Part shown: positions 35,978 to 44,817 of the stretch, in pieces
Layout: each line of letters begins with the position of its first letter
Position numbering within the stretch: position 1 is the stretch's first letter
DNA from: Fibrobacter sp. UWH4
Lineage (GTDB): Bacteria > Fibrobacterota > Fibrobacteria > Fibrobacterales > Fibrobacteraceae
DNA: 64,000 bases
Direction: 5' to 3'
Assembly: GCF_900142475.1 (NCBI RefSeq)
Contig: NZ_FRAY01000002.1
Location: 372,001 to 436,000 of the forward strand
Translations under genes and position numbers: made by a program
The notes under the pieces: model-generated
Told to the model about the DNA's origin: nothing
The model's database searches: none
What the model saw: the letters and a program-made list of their open reading frames with translations, nothing else

Positions 35978-36694
35978 ATGTTGGATTTTAAAGGCAAATT
36001 TGCGGCGGTGCTCCCGGCGGGGGGACTCGGCAAGCGCATGGGTGGAAACATTCCCAAGCAGCTTATGGTTCTGGGCGGCAAGCCCGTTTACCGTTACAGC
36101 CTAGAAACCTTCCTTTCGATGGAAGAAATTGCCGAAGTCGTGATGGCCGTACCCGCCGACTGGAAAGATCATTTCGAAAAAGAAATTTTCGGTCAATCAC
36201 CAAGCGAACTTGACGCCCTTATTACAAACAAGTTAAAAATTGTCGTGGGTGGAGCGGAACGTTGGCAGTCCGTGGAAAACGGCGTGAACGCGCTCACGAG
36301 TGGTGCCGAATATGTTCTGGTACACGATGTGGCACGCCCGTTCATCAGCAAAGAAATCATTCTTGATGTCTGCAAGACTCTTGTTGAAAAAGGCAGTTGC
36401 CTTGTGGCAAAGCCCGCGGTCGACACCATCAAGATTGCAAAAGACAGCTGCGTACAGCAGACTATCGACCGCAACACCGTATGGATGGCGCAGACCCCGC
36501 AGGCGGCCTCGATTGCCTTACTGAAAAAGCTCTACGGGCGTATCGCCGCAGAGCCTTTGAACTTCACGCCCACCGACGAAGCGAGCATTCTTGAATACTT
36601 CGGCGAACGCGTCTACATCGTCAAGGGTAACAACCTGAACGACAAGCTTACGACTCCCGAAGACTTCGAAATTTTCGCAAACAGAGCCCATTAG
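35978..36694 (+). CDS. ispD: 2-C-methyl-D-erythritol 4-phosphate cytidylyltransferase
   Basis: 238 residues. The nucleotide-binding N-terminus reads AVLPAGGLGKRMGGNIPKQ. Further segments are VVGGAERWQSVENGV, YVLVHDVARPFIS, LVAKPAVDTIKI and WMAQTPQAAS, and the C-terminal KLTTPEDFEIF. It makes CDP-methylerythritol from MEP and CTP in the non-mevalonate isoprenoid pathway. Not linked to ispF (23338), unlike the ispDF arrangement of many bacteria. Start fixed by GGAAGG 6 nt upstream of ATG. Confidence 0.95.
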   Translation: MLDFKGKFAAVLPAGGLGKRMGGNIPKQLMVLGGKPVYRYSLETFLSMEEIAEVVMAVPADWKDHFEKEIFGQSPSELDALITNKLKIVVGGAERWQSVENGVNALTSGAEYVLVHDVARPFISKEIILDVCKTLVEKGSCLVAKPAVDTIKIAKDSCVQQTIDRNTVWMAQTPQAASIALLKKLYGRIAAEPLNFTPTDEASILEYFGERVYIVKGNNLNDKLTTPEDFEIFANRAH

Positions 36695-36790
36695 CATACG
36701 CGCTCTACCGGCCCTACACAACAATTTTCTTGTGACGCCGCAGCACGCAAACGCAAAAACAAGTTTTTGCGCGTCCTCGCCTTGCATTGC

Positions 36791-36822
36791 TTTGTCGCTG
36801 CGCTCGCCTTTTACTAAATTTG
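36791..36822 (+). promoter_or_regulatory. Promoter of prfA, predicted leaderless
   Basis: TTTG (36791-36794), a 20-bp spacer and TAAATTTG (36815-36822) match the Bacteroidota consensus exactly. Only 6 nt separate it from the prfA ATG and there is no Shine-Dalgarno sequence. Confidence 0.6.
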
Positions 36823-36828
36823 AGCCCG

Positions 36829-37896
36829 ATGAAAGATAAAGCTAAAAAACTGATTGAAAAGTACGAGGAACTGGAATCGGAACTCGGTAATCCGGATGTT
36901 CTTTCTGACCAAGCCCGTTACAACAAGATTCACAAGCAGTACAAGGGTATCGAAAAGGCTGTACTCAAGGCTAAGGAATACCTGCAAATGCTAAACGACC
37001 AGGAAGAATGGAAGGCCGCCCTTGGCGATTCCGACCCTGAAATGGTCGCAATGGCGAAGTCGGAACTTTCCGACATCGAAAAGAAGCTGCCGGTTATTAC
37101 CGACGAGCTCCAGATTTTGATGGTGCCGAAGGATCCGTGGGATTACCGTAATGCCACGCTCGAAATCCGCGGCGGTACCGGCGGCGACGAATCAGCCCTT
37201 TTTGCGGGCGACCTGTTCCGTATGTACCAGGGCTACTGCAGCCGCATGGGCTGGAAAATGACTATCCAGGATGCGAGCGAAGGCACCGTAGGCGGTTACA
37301 AGGAAATTCGCGTATTTATCGAAGGCGACAGTGTTTACGGCACCTTGAAGTTCGAAAGCGGCGTGCACCGCGTACAGCGCGTGCCCGAAACCGAAACGCA
37401 GGGGCGCGTACATACGTCTGCCGCAACCGTTGCAATTCTCCCCGAAGCTGAAGAAGTCGACGTGGAAATCCGCGAAGCCGACATTCACATGGACACCTAC
37501 CGTTCTTCGGGCGCCGGCGGTCAGTACATCAACAAGACGGACTCCGCCGTGCGACTCACCCATATTCCGACAGGCGTGGTGGTGAGCTGTCAGACCGAAC
37601 GCAGCCAGCTGCAGAACCGTTTGCACGCCATGGAAATGTTGCGTTCCAAGATTCTTGACGCCGTGATTGCAAAGAAGGAACAGGAAGAAGCCGCGAGCCG
37701 TAAGGCCCTGGTGGGCACTGGCGACCGCTCCGCAAAAATCCGCACCTACAACTTCCCGCAGAACCGCGTGACCGACCACCGCATCGGTCTTACACTCTAC
37801 AACCTGGACAAGGTCATCACCGGCGACCTCGATGAAATCATCAACGGCCTCCAGATGGCGAACGCCCAGGAAAAGCTCGGAAAGTTCAACGCTTAA
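36829..37896 (+). CDS. prfA: Peptide chain release factor 1
   Basis: The start is set at ATG 36829 (MKDKAKKLIEKYEELES), giving 355 residues, the family norm; the upstream in-frame extension has no counterpart in RF1. Domain 3 carries the catalytic GGQ in RSSGAGGQYINKTDSAVRL, preceded by GRVHTSAATVAILPE. The stop-codon-recognition tripeptide region reads VPETETQG, a PxT variant typical of RF1 (UAA/UAG). It releases finished peptides on the ribosome and is methylated on the GGQ Gln by PrmC, encoded next. The promoter element ends 6 nt before the ATG, so the mRNA is probably leaderless. Confidence 0.96.
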   Translation: MKDKAKKLIEKYEELESELGNPDVLSDQARYNKIHKQYKGIEKAVLKAKEYLQMLNDQEEWKAALGDSDPEMVAMAKSELSDIEKKLPVITDELQILMVPKDPWDYRNATLEIRGGTGGDESALFAGDLFRMYQGYCSRMGWKMTIQDASEGTVGGYKEIRVFIEGDSVYGTLKFESGVHRVQRVPETETQGRVHTSAATVAILPEAEEVDVEIREADIHMDTYRSSGAGGQYINKTDSAVRLTHIPTGVVVSCQTERSQLQNRLHAMEMLRSKILDAVIAKKEQEEAASRKALVGTGDRSAKIRTYNFPQNRVTDHRIGLTLYNLDKVITGDLDEIINGLQMANAQEKLGKFNA

Positions 37897-37898
37897 TT

Positions 37899-37950
37899 GG
37901 ATTGCCGCGCCCCTCCCTTCGGCAAGCTCAGGGACCTGGGGCACGCAATG
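37899..37950. repeat. Composite intergenic repeat between prfA and prmC
   Basis: GGATTGCCGCGCCCC and GGGGCACGCAATGAC are imperfect inverted ends around the small repeat CCCTTCGGCAAGCTCAGGGA (37915-37934). It sits in what would otherwise be a tight prfA-prmC operon. Confidence 0.6.
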
Positions 37951-37972
37951 ACGCACGATAGGAATGTCTATA

Positions 37973-38887
37973 ATGCCGCAGATGACCGTACTTGAAATTT
38001 TGAACCGCACCAAGGTATTCTTCGAAAAGAAGGGAATTCCCGATGCGCGCCTAGACGCCGAGTACATCATCAGTCACGGGCTCAAAATGAAGAGCCGCAT
38101 GGACATTTACCTGAACTTCGAAAAGCCGCTGACCGACGCAGAGCTCGACGTGCTTCGCCAGATGGTGGCACGCCGCGCGAACCGCGAACCGCTGCAGCAT
38201 ATTATCGGCGACACGAGTTTCCGCGGATTTATCATCAAGTGCGACAAGCGGGCGCTGGTCCCGCGCCCCGAAACCGAAATGCTTGTCGACATGGCGAAGG
38301 AACGCCTCAAGGGAATCGAAACTCCGCTTATCGTGGAAGTGGGCACGGGAACAGGGGCGATTTCGATCGCCTGCGCGAAAGAAATCGCCGGAGCAAAAGT
38401 GCTCGCCACAGACATTTCTGAAGACGCACTTTCGCTCGCCCGCGAAAATGCAGAAGTCAACGAACTGGGTTCAAACACAGAAGGCACAAATCTTACCTTT
38501 GCTCAAGGCGACTTGCTGGACGCCGTCACCGGCGAAGCACTTCGGCAAGCTCAGTGCCCTTGCGATGCAAAAATTGACTGCCTGATTGCAAACCTCCCCT
38601 ACATTCCCGATAGCGAAAAAGGGAAGCTCCAGCCCGAAGTCGACAAGTTCGACCCGGCGCTCGCCCTCTATGGCGGACCCGACGGACTTTCACTTGTCCG
38701 TAAGCTCCTCCAGCAGACTGAAGGCAAGCTGAACGCAGAAGCCTCGATTCTCCTTGAGATCGGTTCCGAACAGGCTGAAGTCCTGAAAAACGAAGCCGCC
38801 AACTACCCGTGGCTTGAATTCGCAGGAATTCACAAGGATTATTGCGGTAACATCCGCTTTGTCAGCTATAAGACCGCTCACGCCTAA
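37973..38887 (+). CDS. prmC: Release factor glutamine N5-methyltransferase
   Basis: The frame allows ATG 37964 or 37973; the latter is preferred because AGGA lies 10 nt before it. A helical N-domain (ARLDAEYIISHGLKMKSRMD) and HIIGDTSFRGF, PRPETEMLVD precede the SAM-binding EVGTGTGAISIACAKE. The catalytic loop reads IANLPYIPD, an NLPY variant of the usual NPPY. PrmC methylates the GGQ glutamine of RF1/RF2; prfA is directly upstream. Residues around ALRQAQCPC are encoded by a copy of a dispersed DNA repeat (38537-38560), an apparent insertion in a loop between the SAM fold and the NLPY motif. Confidence 0.92.
   Translation: MPQMTVLEILNRTKVFFEKKGIPDARLDAEYIISHGLKMKSRMDIYLNFEKPLTDAELDVLRQMVARRANREPLQHIIGDTSFRGFIIKCDKRALVPRPETEMLVDMAKERLKGIETPLIVEVGTGTGAISIACAKEIAGAKVLATDISEDALSLARENAEVNELGSNTEGTNLTFAQGDLLDAVTGEALRQAQCPCDAKIDCLIANLPYIPDSEKGKLQPEVDKFDPALALYGGPDGLSLVRKLLQQTEGKLNAEASILLEIGSEQAEVLKNEAANYPWLEFAGIHKDYCGNIRFVSYKTAHA
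38537..38560. repeat. Small dispersed repeat inside prmC
   Basis: GCACTTCGGCAAGCTCAGTG plus CCC, hairpin-forming ends GCAC/GTGC, closely related to 37915-37936. Translated in frame as part of ALRQAQCP. Confidence 0.6.
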
Positions 38888-38926
38888 TCATCAAAGTACG
38901 GCCCCGAAGCGTTCGCTCTCGCAACC

Positions 38927-38948
38927 ACGCCTCGTTAATACGAGGCGT
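38927..38948. terminator. Hairpin after prmC
   Basis: ACGCCTCG/CGAGGCGT perfect 8-bp stem with TTAATA loop. It is followed only by TTTG, so termination may depend on the second hairpin at 38992. Confidence 0.5.
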
Positions 38949-38991
38949 TTGTTGCTCACAAAAGACCGTTCGCGCTTAATCACTCCTGACC

Positions 38992-39026
38992 GCCCCTGTT
39001 TAAGAACAGGGGCTTTGTCGTTTTTT
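38992..39026 (+). terminator. Terminator upstream of the beta-barrel gene
   Basis: GCCCCTGTT/AACAGGGGC stem with TAAG loop, then TTTGTCGTTTTTT. Confidence 0.85.
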
Positions 39027-39122
39027 CGGCGCTTATTTCAAGCCGTTTTGAAGCATTTTCTTTATTCCGCGCCTCAATTTTATACTATTTTATTACAAAA
39101 TAACTCAAAGTTTGGAGAGAAT

Positions 39123-40088
39123 ATGAAAAAGTTCTGGACACTTGTCGCCTGCACACTAATGGCAACCTCGATCTCGTTCGCTCAAGAAGAAGAATATTAC
39201 TACGGAGTGCAAACCGAGGAACCGTCCGCAAACCAAACTTCTGAACCCTGGCCGGACGAAGCAGAACAATCCAGCGAAGCTGAACCCGCAGAAGAAGCAC
39301 CTGACGCACCGGTAGCCAAGCAGGTCAATAATCAGGTTACAAACCAGACCAACATTCAACAAGCAAATCAGGTCACTATTCAGAACAACTTCTACGCACA
39401 AGCGAACGAAGCTCCCGCTCCGGCAAGCAATGCTCAAGCAAGCGAACCGCAGGATTCCTACGAACGCCCTGCCAACAATGAACAGAAATTCGGCATCGGC
39501 CTCCGAGCCGCTTTTGACTACGGCATGATGTACGGATTCAAGAACGAGGATGACGATGTGGACGGCTCCCCCACCGGCATTGGTTTCGAAGGCGGCCTTA
39601 TGGGAAGAATCCAGCTTGTTTCCAATCTGCATTTCGCACCGGAAGTCAACATCGCCTTTGTCCGCACCGAACACGAATACCTACACCAGAAACGAACCTA
39701 TACCAGCATAGACCTCGAAATTCCTCTCCTGATGCGCGGAATCGTTCTGGACAAGTTCTACGTCACCGGTGGTCCGCAACTGAACCTCAACCTGAGCAAC
39801 GATTTCGACTACGACAACAAGGAAGCAGCCGAGGGCTACGAAGAAAAAATTGACGAAGCCAAGTTCACCTTCGGCCTTGCGGTGGGTGCCGGATTCAACA
39901 TCATCGAAGGACTCTTTATCGATGTACGCTTCTACATGGGACTTATGGATCTCTATCCGGACGTAAAATCCATCAGCGACTACGAAGACGGCGACATCGT
40001 AAGCGAAGGAGACGACTTCTCCTACATCAGCATGAAGGGCGCCAAAATGATGAAGATCAAGGCCGGTCTCAGCTACTGGTTTATCTAA
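39123..40088 (+). CDS. Outer-membrane beta-barrel protein with Asn/Gln-rich N-terminal linker
   Basis: The open frame begins far upstream, but ATG 39123 with GGAGAG before it and a clean signal peptide (KKFWTLVACTLMATSISFA) is the real start (321 residues). Residues about 20-120 are low-complexity: first Glu/Pro-rich (EQSSEAEPAEEAPDAPVAKQ), then Asn/Gln-rich (VNNQVTNQTNIQQANQVTIQ). From about residue 125 alternating strands (KFGIGLRAAFDYGMMYGF ... GIGFEGGLMGRIQLV ... YTSIDLEIPLLMRGIV) end in MMKIKAGLSYWFI with the terminal aromatic residue typical of outer-membrane barrels. Resembles OmpA-like/PF13568-type porin-family proteins. Function unknown beyond an envelope role. Confidence 0.8.
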   Translation: MKKFWTLVACTLMATSISFAQEEEYYYGVQTEEPSANQTSEPWPDEAEQSSEAEPAEEAPDAPVAKQVNNQVTNQTNIQQANQVTIQNNFYAQANEAPAPASNAQASEPQDSYERPANNEQKFGIGLRAAFDYGMMYGFKNEDDDVDGSPTGIGFEGGLMGRIQLVSNLHFAPEVNIAFVRTEHEYLHQKRTYTSIDLEIPLLMRGIVLDKFYVTGGPQLNLNLSNDFDYDNKEAAEGYEEKIDEAKFTFGLAVGAGFNIIEGLFIDVRFYMGLMDLYPDVKSISDYEDGDIVSEGDDFSYISMKGAKMMKIKAGLSYWFI

Positions 40089-40117
40089 CCATCCGCTTTC
40101 CAACATCAGGGTAAAAC

Positions 40118-41758
40118 ATGAGAACGCTTGCCAATTTGACCTATAAGGAGTGCCCTCCGATAGTCACCGCCGAGTCCATGCGTTTCTTGGACGGCGACAC
40201 CAAAAGGAGCCGCGTTTCCAATTCCGGTTTTCATCCTCTCTGGGATATGCAAACTGAACCCGCTGCGTCTGACAGCAACGAGTTCGCCTCCCCGATCGAC
40301 GCCGGATACGCCCTGATGAAATTAGCCGGCAAGGCCCTCTTCCGCCGCGTCCGTAAAATTCTCGGCGAAGATGCCGAAGGAAAATCCGTCGCCATTTTTG
40401 TGGGCGGCGGCAACAACGGCGGCGACGGACTCGCCCTTGCAAGCAACTTGATCGAAGCGGGAATTCCATGCACCGTCTATTCGCTTGCCAAGGCGGAATC
40501 CTTCAAGGACGAAGCATCGCTCGCCTACCAGGATTTTGAGAAGAACGGCGGGAAGCTGGTCTATACCGGAGAACGCTTCCCCGAAAATTCGCACTTTTCT
40601 CTCGTCGTGGACTGTATGCTCGGAAACGGCGCGTCCGGAGAACTGCGCCCCGCATTTGCCCGCGCCGTAATCGCCATCGGCGAATGGGGAATCCCCATCC
40701 TCGCTGCAGATGCACCCACCGGATTCGACTTCACAGCTCACTGCTGCGGAGTTCCCTGCACCGAAGCTACCGAAACAATGCTCTTCGGGCTTCCGCGACT
40801 TGACGCCTTCACGCAAGAAGGCGCAAAGGCTTTCGGCAGCCCCATCATCGAACCGCTTGACTACCCCGACAACCTTGTCGACAAGATCAACAGTGGCATA
40901 TTCCTTGCCAGCGAGAAAATGATTCCGGCATTGCTCCCCGACCGTGACGAATTCGGCGACAAGCGCGGCCAAGGTACCGCAATGATTGTAGCCGGCTCCG
41001 GGAACATGACCGGGGCGGCGGCTCTTTGCACCAAGGCGTGCCTCCGCAGTGGAGCGGGACTTGTTACGACGGCAACCCCCAAGGCACTACTTCCAGCATT
41101 GCAATCAAAACTGGACGAACCGGTATTCTACGGAATTGGCGACGAACGCACCGACAAGCTCTCGATTATGCATCTGATGCAGTTGCAGGACCTCGCCACC
41201 CACCAAAGCGCCATCGCGATTGGCCCTGGACTTGGCATAGACACCGAAACGCAGGATGCCATCCGAATGTTCCTGACCGGTTTACAGACGCCCGTCGTCG
41301 TCGATGCCGATGCGATTAACGCCTGCGGTTCCGCATTCTTCTGCATGGAAGGTGGTCCCGCGAATGCGATTATCACGCCGCACAAGCGCGAATGGGAACG
41401 CAACTTCGGCCCACTCCCAACAAATGAATGTTTCTACCCGGAATACCTGCAGCAGTTTGCAACGCAGTTCAAGATTACTATCGTGCTGAAGGGTTGCCCC
41501 ACCTACATAGCCATTCCCGACGGACGCGTGTACGTGATTCCGGCCCGCAATTCTGGCCTCGCCAAGGGCGGCGCAGGCGACGTGCTTACCGGCATCATTA
41601 CGGCACTCCTTGCGCAAGGTTTGCCGACAGCAGAAGCAGCTGTTCTCGGCGTACTCCTGCACCAGAAAGCAGGCCGCCTGACCCGCGAAAAAATGGGAGC
41701 ATTTGGCATGCTCCCAAGCGACGTAATTGAAATGTTACCCACCGCATTCGGCTGCTAA
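40118..41758 (+). CDS. nnr: Bifunctional NAD(P)HX epimerase/dehydratase
   Basis: 546 residues combining two repair activities. The N-terminal YjeF_N domain (NnrE) has VFVGGGNNGGDGLALA-type sequence (observed IFVGGGNNGGDGLALASN) and VVDCMLGNGASGELR, and epimerises R-NAD(P)HX to S-NAD(P)HX. The C-terminal ribokinase-like domain (NnrD) has GQGTAMIVAGSGNMTGAAAL, AIGPGLGID, VVDADAINA and the end NSGLAKGGAGDVLTGIITAL, and dehydrates S-NAD(P)HX using ADP or ATP. The spacer between YjeF_N start and GGGNNGGDG is longer than usual. No strong Shine-Dalgarno sequence (AGGG at modest distance). Confidence 0.92.
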   Translation: MRTLANLTYKECPPIVTAESMRFLDGDTKRSRVSNSGFHPLWDMQTEPAASDSNEFASPIDAGYALMKLAGKALFRRVRKILGEDAEGKSVAIFVGGGNNGGDGLALASNLIEAGIPCTVYSLAKAESFKDEASLAYQDFEKNGGKLVYTGERFPENSHFSLVVDCMLGNGASGELRPAFARAVIAIGEWGIPILAADAPTGFDFTAHCCGVPCTEATETMLFGLPRLDAFTQEGAKAFGSPIIEPLDYPDNLVDKINSGIFLASEKMIPALLPDRDEFGDKRGQGTAMIVAGSGNMTGAAALCTKACLRSGAGLVTTATPKALLPALQSKLDEPVFYGIGDERTDKLSIMHLMQLQDLATHQSAIAIGPGLGIDTETQDAIRMFLTGLQTPVVVDADAINACGSAFFCMEGGPANAIITPHKREWERNFGPLPTNECFYPEYLQQFATQFKITIVLKGCPTYIAIPDGRVYVIPARNSGLAKGGAGDVLTGIITALLAQGLPTAEAAVLGVLLHQKAGRLTREKMGAFGMLPSDVIEMLPTAFGC

Positions 41759-41771
41759 AGCTACTAATGTC

Positions 41772-41800
41772 ATGCCGCACTTGATGCGGCATCTCCTTTT
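41772..41800. terminator. Repeat-derived hairpin between convergent nnr and flavodiiron genes
   Basis: ATGCCGCACTTGATGCGGCA plus T forms an 8-bp stem, followed on the plus strand by CTCCTTTT. It belongs to the dispersed GTCATNCC...GNATCTCC repeat family but is placed to end nnr transcripts. Confidence 0.6.
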
Positions 41801-41803
41801 CTA

Positions 41804-42961
41804 CTAAAGTAGTTCAGAAACCAATTTGTCCATCGCAGCTTCGGATTCGGCGCTGAGCGTCGATTTTACCGTCACTACCGTTTCGGCAAGCGTCACGTTC
41901 TTGAGCGAGGAGAGGATTTCGGTCATCTTCTTTGCGGCCATCGGAGCCCACGTGCCATTCTCGACAACGCCCACCTTGCGGTTGCTGTAATTCTTCGCCT
42001 TCAAGTGATTCAGGAAGTCTTCCATCACCGGGAAAAGTCCCGCGTCATACGTGGGAGCAGCCACCACCATGCGGTCGTAACGGAAAGCGTCTTCGATGAC
42101 TTCGGCCATGTCGCTGCGGGCAAGGTCAGAAACCACCACCTTCTCGACACCGGCGGCCTTGAGTTTTTCACCAAGCAATTCCGCGGCCTTCTTGGTTCCG
42201 CCGTAAATTGAGGCATACGCCACGAGCACGCCTTTGTCTTCGGGAGCGTAGCTGCTCCAGGTGTTGTACTTGTCGATGTAGTAGCCCAAATTTTCGGTAA
42301 GCACCGGGCCGTGCAGCGGGCAGATTGTCTTGATGTCGAGCGCGGCAGCCTTCTTGAGAACCGCCTGCACCTGGTTGCCGTACTTGCCCACGATATTGAA
42401 GTAGTAGCGGCGGGCTTCGCAGGCCCAGTCGTCCGGGTCAGCATCGTACACGCCGAACTTGCCGAACGCATCGGCCGCGAACAGCACCTTTTCGCTCTGC
42501 TCGTAGCTGAACAGCACTTCGGGCCAGTGCACCATCGGAGCTCCGATAAACTGCAAGGTGTGCGCACCGAGTGCAAGCGTATCGCCTTCCTTCACGGTCT
42601 GCTTCTTGACCGATTCAGGGAGTGTCATGAACTGCGGCAGGAGCGCAAAAGCCTTCGCCGAGGAAACGAGAGTCGCTTCCGGGTACTTCGCGACAAAATC
42701 AGCAATGCCACCGGCATGGTCCGGTTCCAGATGGTGAATCACCAAGTAATCCGGTTTGCGCCCAGCGAGAGCAGTTTCCAGATTGGCAAGCCATTCATTC
42801 ACCTTGTGGGCATCCACCGTATCGGTCACGGCAATTTTTTCGTCCACAATCACATACGAATTGTACGCCATGCCCTCGGGCACCACGTACTGGCCTTCGA
42901 ACAAATCCAAGTCGCGGTCATCAACTCCGATGTACTTGATATTTTCGCTAAAGTTCTTCAT
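41804..42961 (-). CDS. Flavodiiron protein (A-type flavoprotein)
   Basis: 385 residues, normal for the minimal two-domain form. The N-terminal metallo-beta-lactamase-like domain keeps all diiron ligands: HLEPDHAGG (H-x-E-x-D-H), PMVHWPEVLF, DAFGKFG and CPLHGPV. The C-terminal flavodoxin domain has the FMN loop AYASIYGGTKKAAE and VAAPTYDAGLFP. These enzymes reduce O2 to water or NO to N2O, protecting anaerobes from oxygen or nitrosative stress, which fits a strict anaerobe. RBS AGGAG precedes ATG. No rubredoxin is encoded alongside, so the electron donor is unknown. Confidence 0.94.
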   Translation of the reverse strand: MKNFSENIKYIGVDDRDLDLFEGQYVVPEGMAYNSYVIVDEKIAVTDTVDAHKVNEWLANLETALAGRKPDYLVIHHLEPDHAGGIADFVAKYPEATLVSSAKAFALLPQFMTLPESVKKQTVKEGDTLALGAHTLQFIGAPMVHWPEVLFSYEQSEKVLFAADAFGKFGVYDADPDDWACEARRYYFNIVGKYGNQVQAVLKKAAALDIKTICPLHGPVLTENLGYYIDKYNTWSSYAPEDKGVLVAYASIYGGTKKAAELLGEKLKAAGVEKVVVSDLARSDMAEVIEDAFRYDRMVVAAPTYDAGLFPVMEDFLNHLKAKNYSNRKVGVVENGTWAPMAAKKMTEILSSLKNVTLAETVVTVKSTLSAESEAAMDKLVSELL

Positions 42962-43014
42962 AAAGACTCCTGATAATTTCGTAGAGAATTTAACAATTTA
43001 TCGGACGGAGATTC

Positions 43015-43722
43015 TTAATCTTCCAAGAAATACTGCACATTCGTCACGACGCGGACTTTCTTGATGTACGGCGTATTTTCATCGCGGTCCTCGATGGAGA
43101 ACACGCCCTGCGTGGCGGTCTTGATTTTGCCAAGCTTGCTGTCGGAATCCTTCGCGAATTTTTCAGCAGCGGAGCGTGCATTCTTTGTCGCCTCGTCAAT
43201 CATGGCGGGCTTGATTTCATTGAGACCGTTAAAGCTATAGACGGTGCGGTACTGGTAATCGCTGCCGCTAAAAGCGATTCCATGTTTCAGGAGTTCGCCC
43301 TGTTTTTCCATGGCCTTACGAACAAGTTCTACATCGTTTGTCGCCACCGTTGCAACCACGGTTGCCACATAGCGATAATTGTGTTTGCCTCCGCTGTAGA
43401 GTTCGCCGTCGGCATCGACAATGGCCGGGGTCGAGTAAGTAATGTTTTCTTTTTTAACGCCGTTTTCGAGCAGGAACTTTTCAAATATCTGCGATTTGGA
43501 CTGTAGCGTTGCAGAAAGTTCGGCAAGATCGTTGCCCACTTCTTTGTAAACAATCGGCCAAATCACGAAATCAGCCGGTACTTCGCGTTCGGCAAGGCCT
43601 CGCACGAACACCACGCGGTCGCGGTCCTTGACATCGATTTGCGCGCGATAGAAAAATGCACCCAGGCACAAAATGGCGAGCGCCAGAATGAGAGCCTCTT
43701 TAACTCGTGATTGCATAAACAA
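43015..43722 (-). CDS. SIMPL-domain (DUF541) membrane-anchored protein
   Basis: 235 residues. One N-terminal membrane helix (ALILALAILCLGAFFY) is followed by the SIMPL pattern: VVFVRGLAEREVPADFVIWP, then VKKENITYSTPAIVDA, YRYVATVVATVATNDVELVR and the C-terminal SAAEKFAKDSDSKLGKIKTA. Family members are periplasmic or surface proteins of uncertain role (the eukaryotic namesake binds a signalling kinase). RBS AAGGAG lies 6 nt before the ATG. Divergent from the zinc-ribbon membrane protein gene at 43787. Confidence 0.88.
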   Translation of the reverse strand: MFMQSRVKEALILALAILCLGAFFYRAQIDVKDRDRVVFVRGLAEREVPADFVIWPIVYKEVGNDLAELSATLQSKSQIFEKFLLENGVKKENITYSTPAIVDADGELYSGGKHNYRYVATVVATVATNDVELVRKAMEKQGELLKHGIAFSGSDYQYRTVYSFNGLNEIKPAMIDEATKNARSAAEKFAKDSDSKLGKIKTATQGVFSIEDRDENTPYIKKVRVVTNVQYFLED

Positions 43723-43786
43723 CTCCTTTTTTTCTTTAAGTCAATATACAAAATTCTATATTACCAAAGTAAAAAAGGAGAACAAG

Positions 43787-44800
43787 ATGATTTGTCCTAA
43801 ATGCGGCAGAAAATACGAAGACGACATGCCCCAGTGCCTGTGGTGTGACGCCCCCAACCCCAAAATAAACAAGCAAACGGAACCCGAACAAGAAACAAAA
43901 ATCGAACAGCATCCGGTTCAGGAAAAGTTTGACGAAACGAACGCCATTTCAAATCAAAACTGCGAATGTCCGGAAACCTCCGAAACTACGGAACCCGAAG
44001 ACAACACCATGCCCCGCAAAGGAACGCTTATTTTCTGGATGGGTGCTATTTTTGGTGAATTGGGCGTGCACTGCATTATGAGCGGGAGAACCCTGAGAGG
44101 ATGGTTGTACCTCTTTTTCGGAGGATTCACATTCAATTTTTGGAAAGGGTTTCTAGGTCCACTCAACATTCATTTTCCGCTTTGGATGCATATCCTAATG
44201 AACCTGGCAAGCGTCGTCGTTACAGTCCTTGCATGCATCGACGTCTGGAAGATTGCACAAGGTAGATATGTTCATTCAAAAAAAGGCTTTACATATACAG
44301 GCGCAAAATGGATGTTCGCCATTGCCATTTTATGCTACATGATTAACGGAATATTTATTGCATCTTCAACCATCAAAATCATCAGTAACGGATTTTTCAA
44401 TATAGAGACCTACGACAGAACCGATGACAATGTTCAAGCCTGTTATGAAAACATGGCCTCTTCTGTAGAAGATTACATTGATAGACAGGAGAAATTCTTC
44501 GCAACCGAAAAAAGGTTAGGAAATTTCGAAGTAATTGCTTTCATCCCGACAGCATACAAATGCCACATCAATCACTTTGTGACACAAGACCTTGGGATAG
44601 GAATAAGCATTAAATATAGATCCTTTATTACAGACTGTAAAACAGGATCCATCTGGACATTCTCGGCGTCCGTTCAAGATGACAAGCTCGTCTGGTACAC
44701 CACCACACCCAAAGACGAAAAATGCAAGGAAACATTCCCAAAATTTTATGAGTTGAAAGACAAGCTGGAAAAACAACAGACTGAAAGTTCCGCGCAATAA
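43787..44800 (+). CDS. Zinc-ribbon membrane protein with TM2-like segment
   Basis: ATG 43787 with AAGGAG upstream is the start; the longer frame is spurious. 337 residues. The N-terminus is a zinc ribbon (CPKCGRKYEDDMPQCLWC). A charged linker to about residue 80 leads into four hydrophobic segments; the first pair (MGAIFGELGVHCIMSGRTLR, GWLYLFFGG) resembles a TM2 domain. A soluble C-terminal region of about 130 residues has a Cys near its end (IYDCKTGSI-type context: FITDCKTGSIWTFS). Codons are more A/T-rich than in neighbours, as at 14710-16265. Function unknown. Confidence 0.72.
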   Translation: MICPKCGRKYEDDMPQCLWCDAPNPKINKQTEPEQETKIEQHPVQEKFDETNAISNQNCECPETSETTEPEDNTMPRKGTLIFWMGAIFGELGVHCIMSGRTLRGWLYLFFGGFTFNFWKGFLGPLNIHFPLWMHILMNLASVVVTVLACIDVWKIAQGRYVHSKKGFTYTGAKWMFAIAILCYMINGIFIASSTIKIISNGFFNIETYDRTDDNVQACYENMASSVEDYIDRQEKFFATEKRLGNFEVIAFIPTAYKCHINHFVTQDLGIGISIKYRSFITDCKTGSIWTFSASVQDDKLVWYTTTPKDEKCKETFPKFYELKDKLEKQQTESSAQ

Positions 44801-44804
44801 TTGT

Positions 44805-44812
44805 TATCTTTC
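44805..44812 (+). promoter_or_regulatory. TAnnTTTG-like promoter element of polA, predicted leaderless
   Basis: TATCTTTC lies 5 nt before the polA ATG, just after the upstream stop codon; no Shine-Dalgarno sequence is present. Confidence 0.5.
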
Positions 44813-44817
44813 AAGCT

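Noticed and set aside
38814-39122. Upstream extension of the beta-barrel protein to 38814
   Set aside because: The extension overlaps the end of prmC and crosses two hairpins; the signal peptide and Shine-Dalgarno sequence are at 39123.
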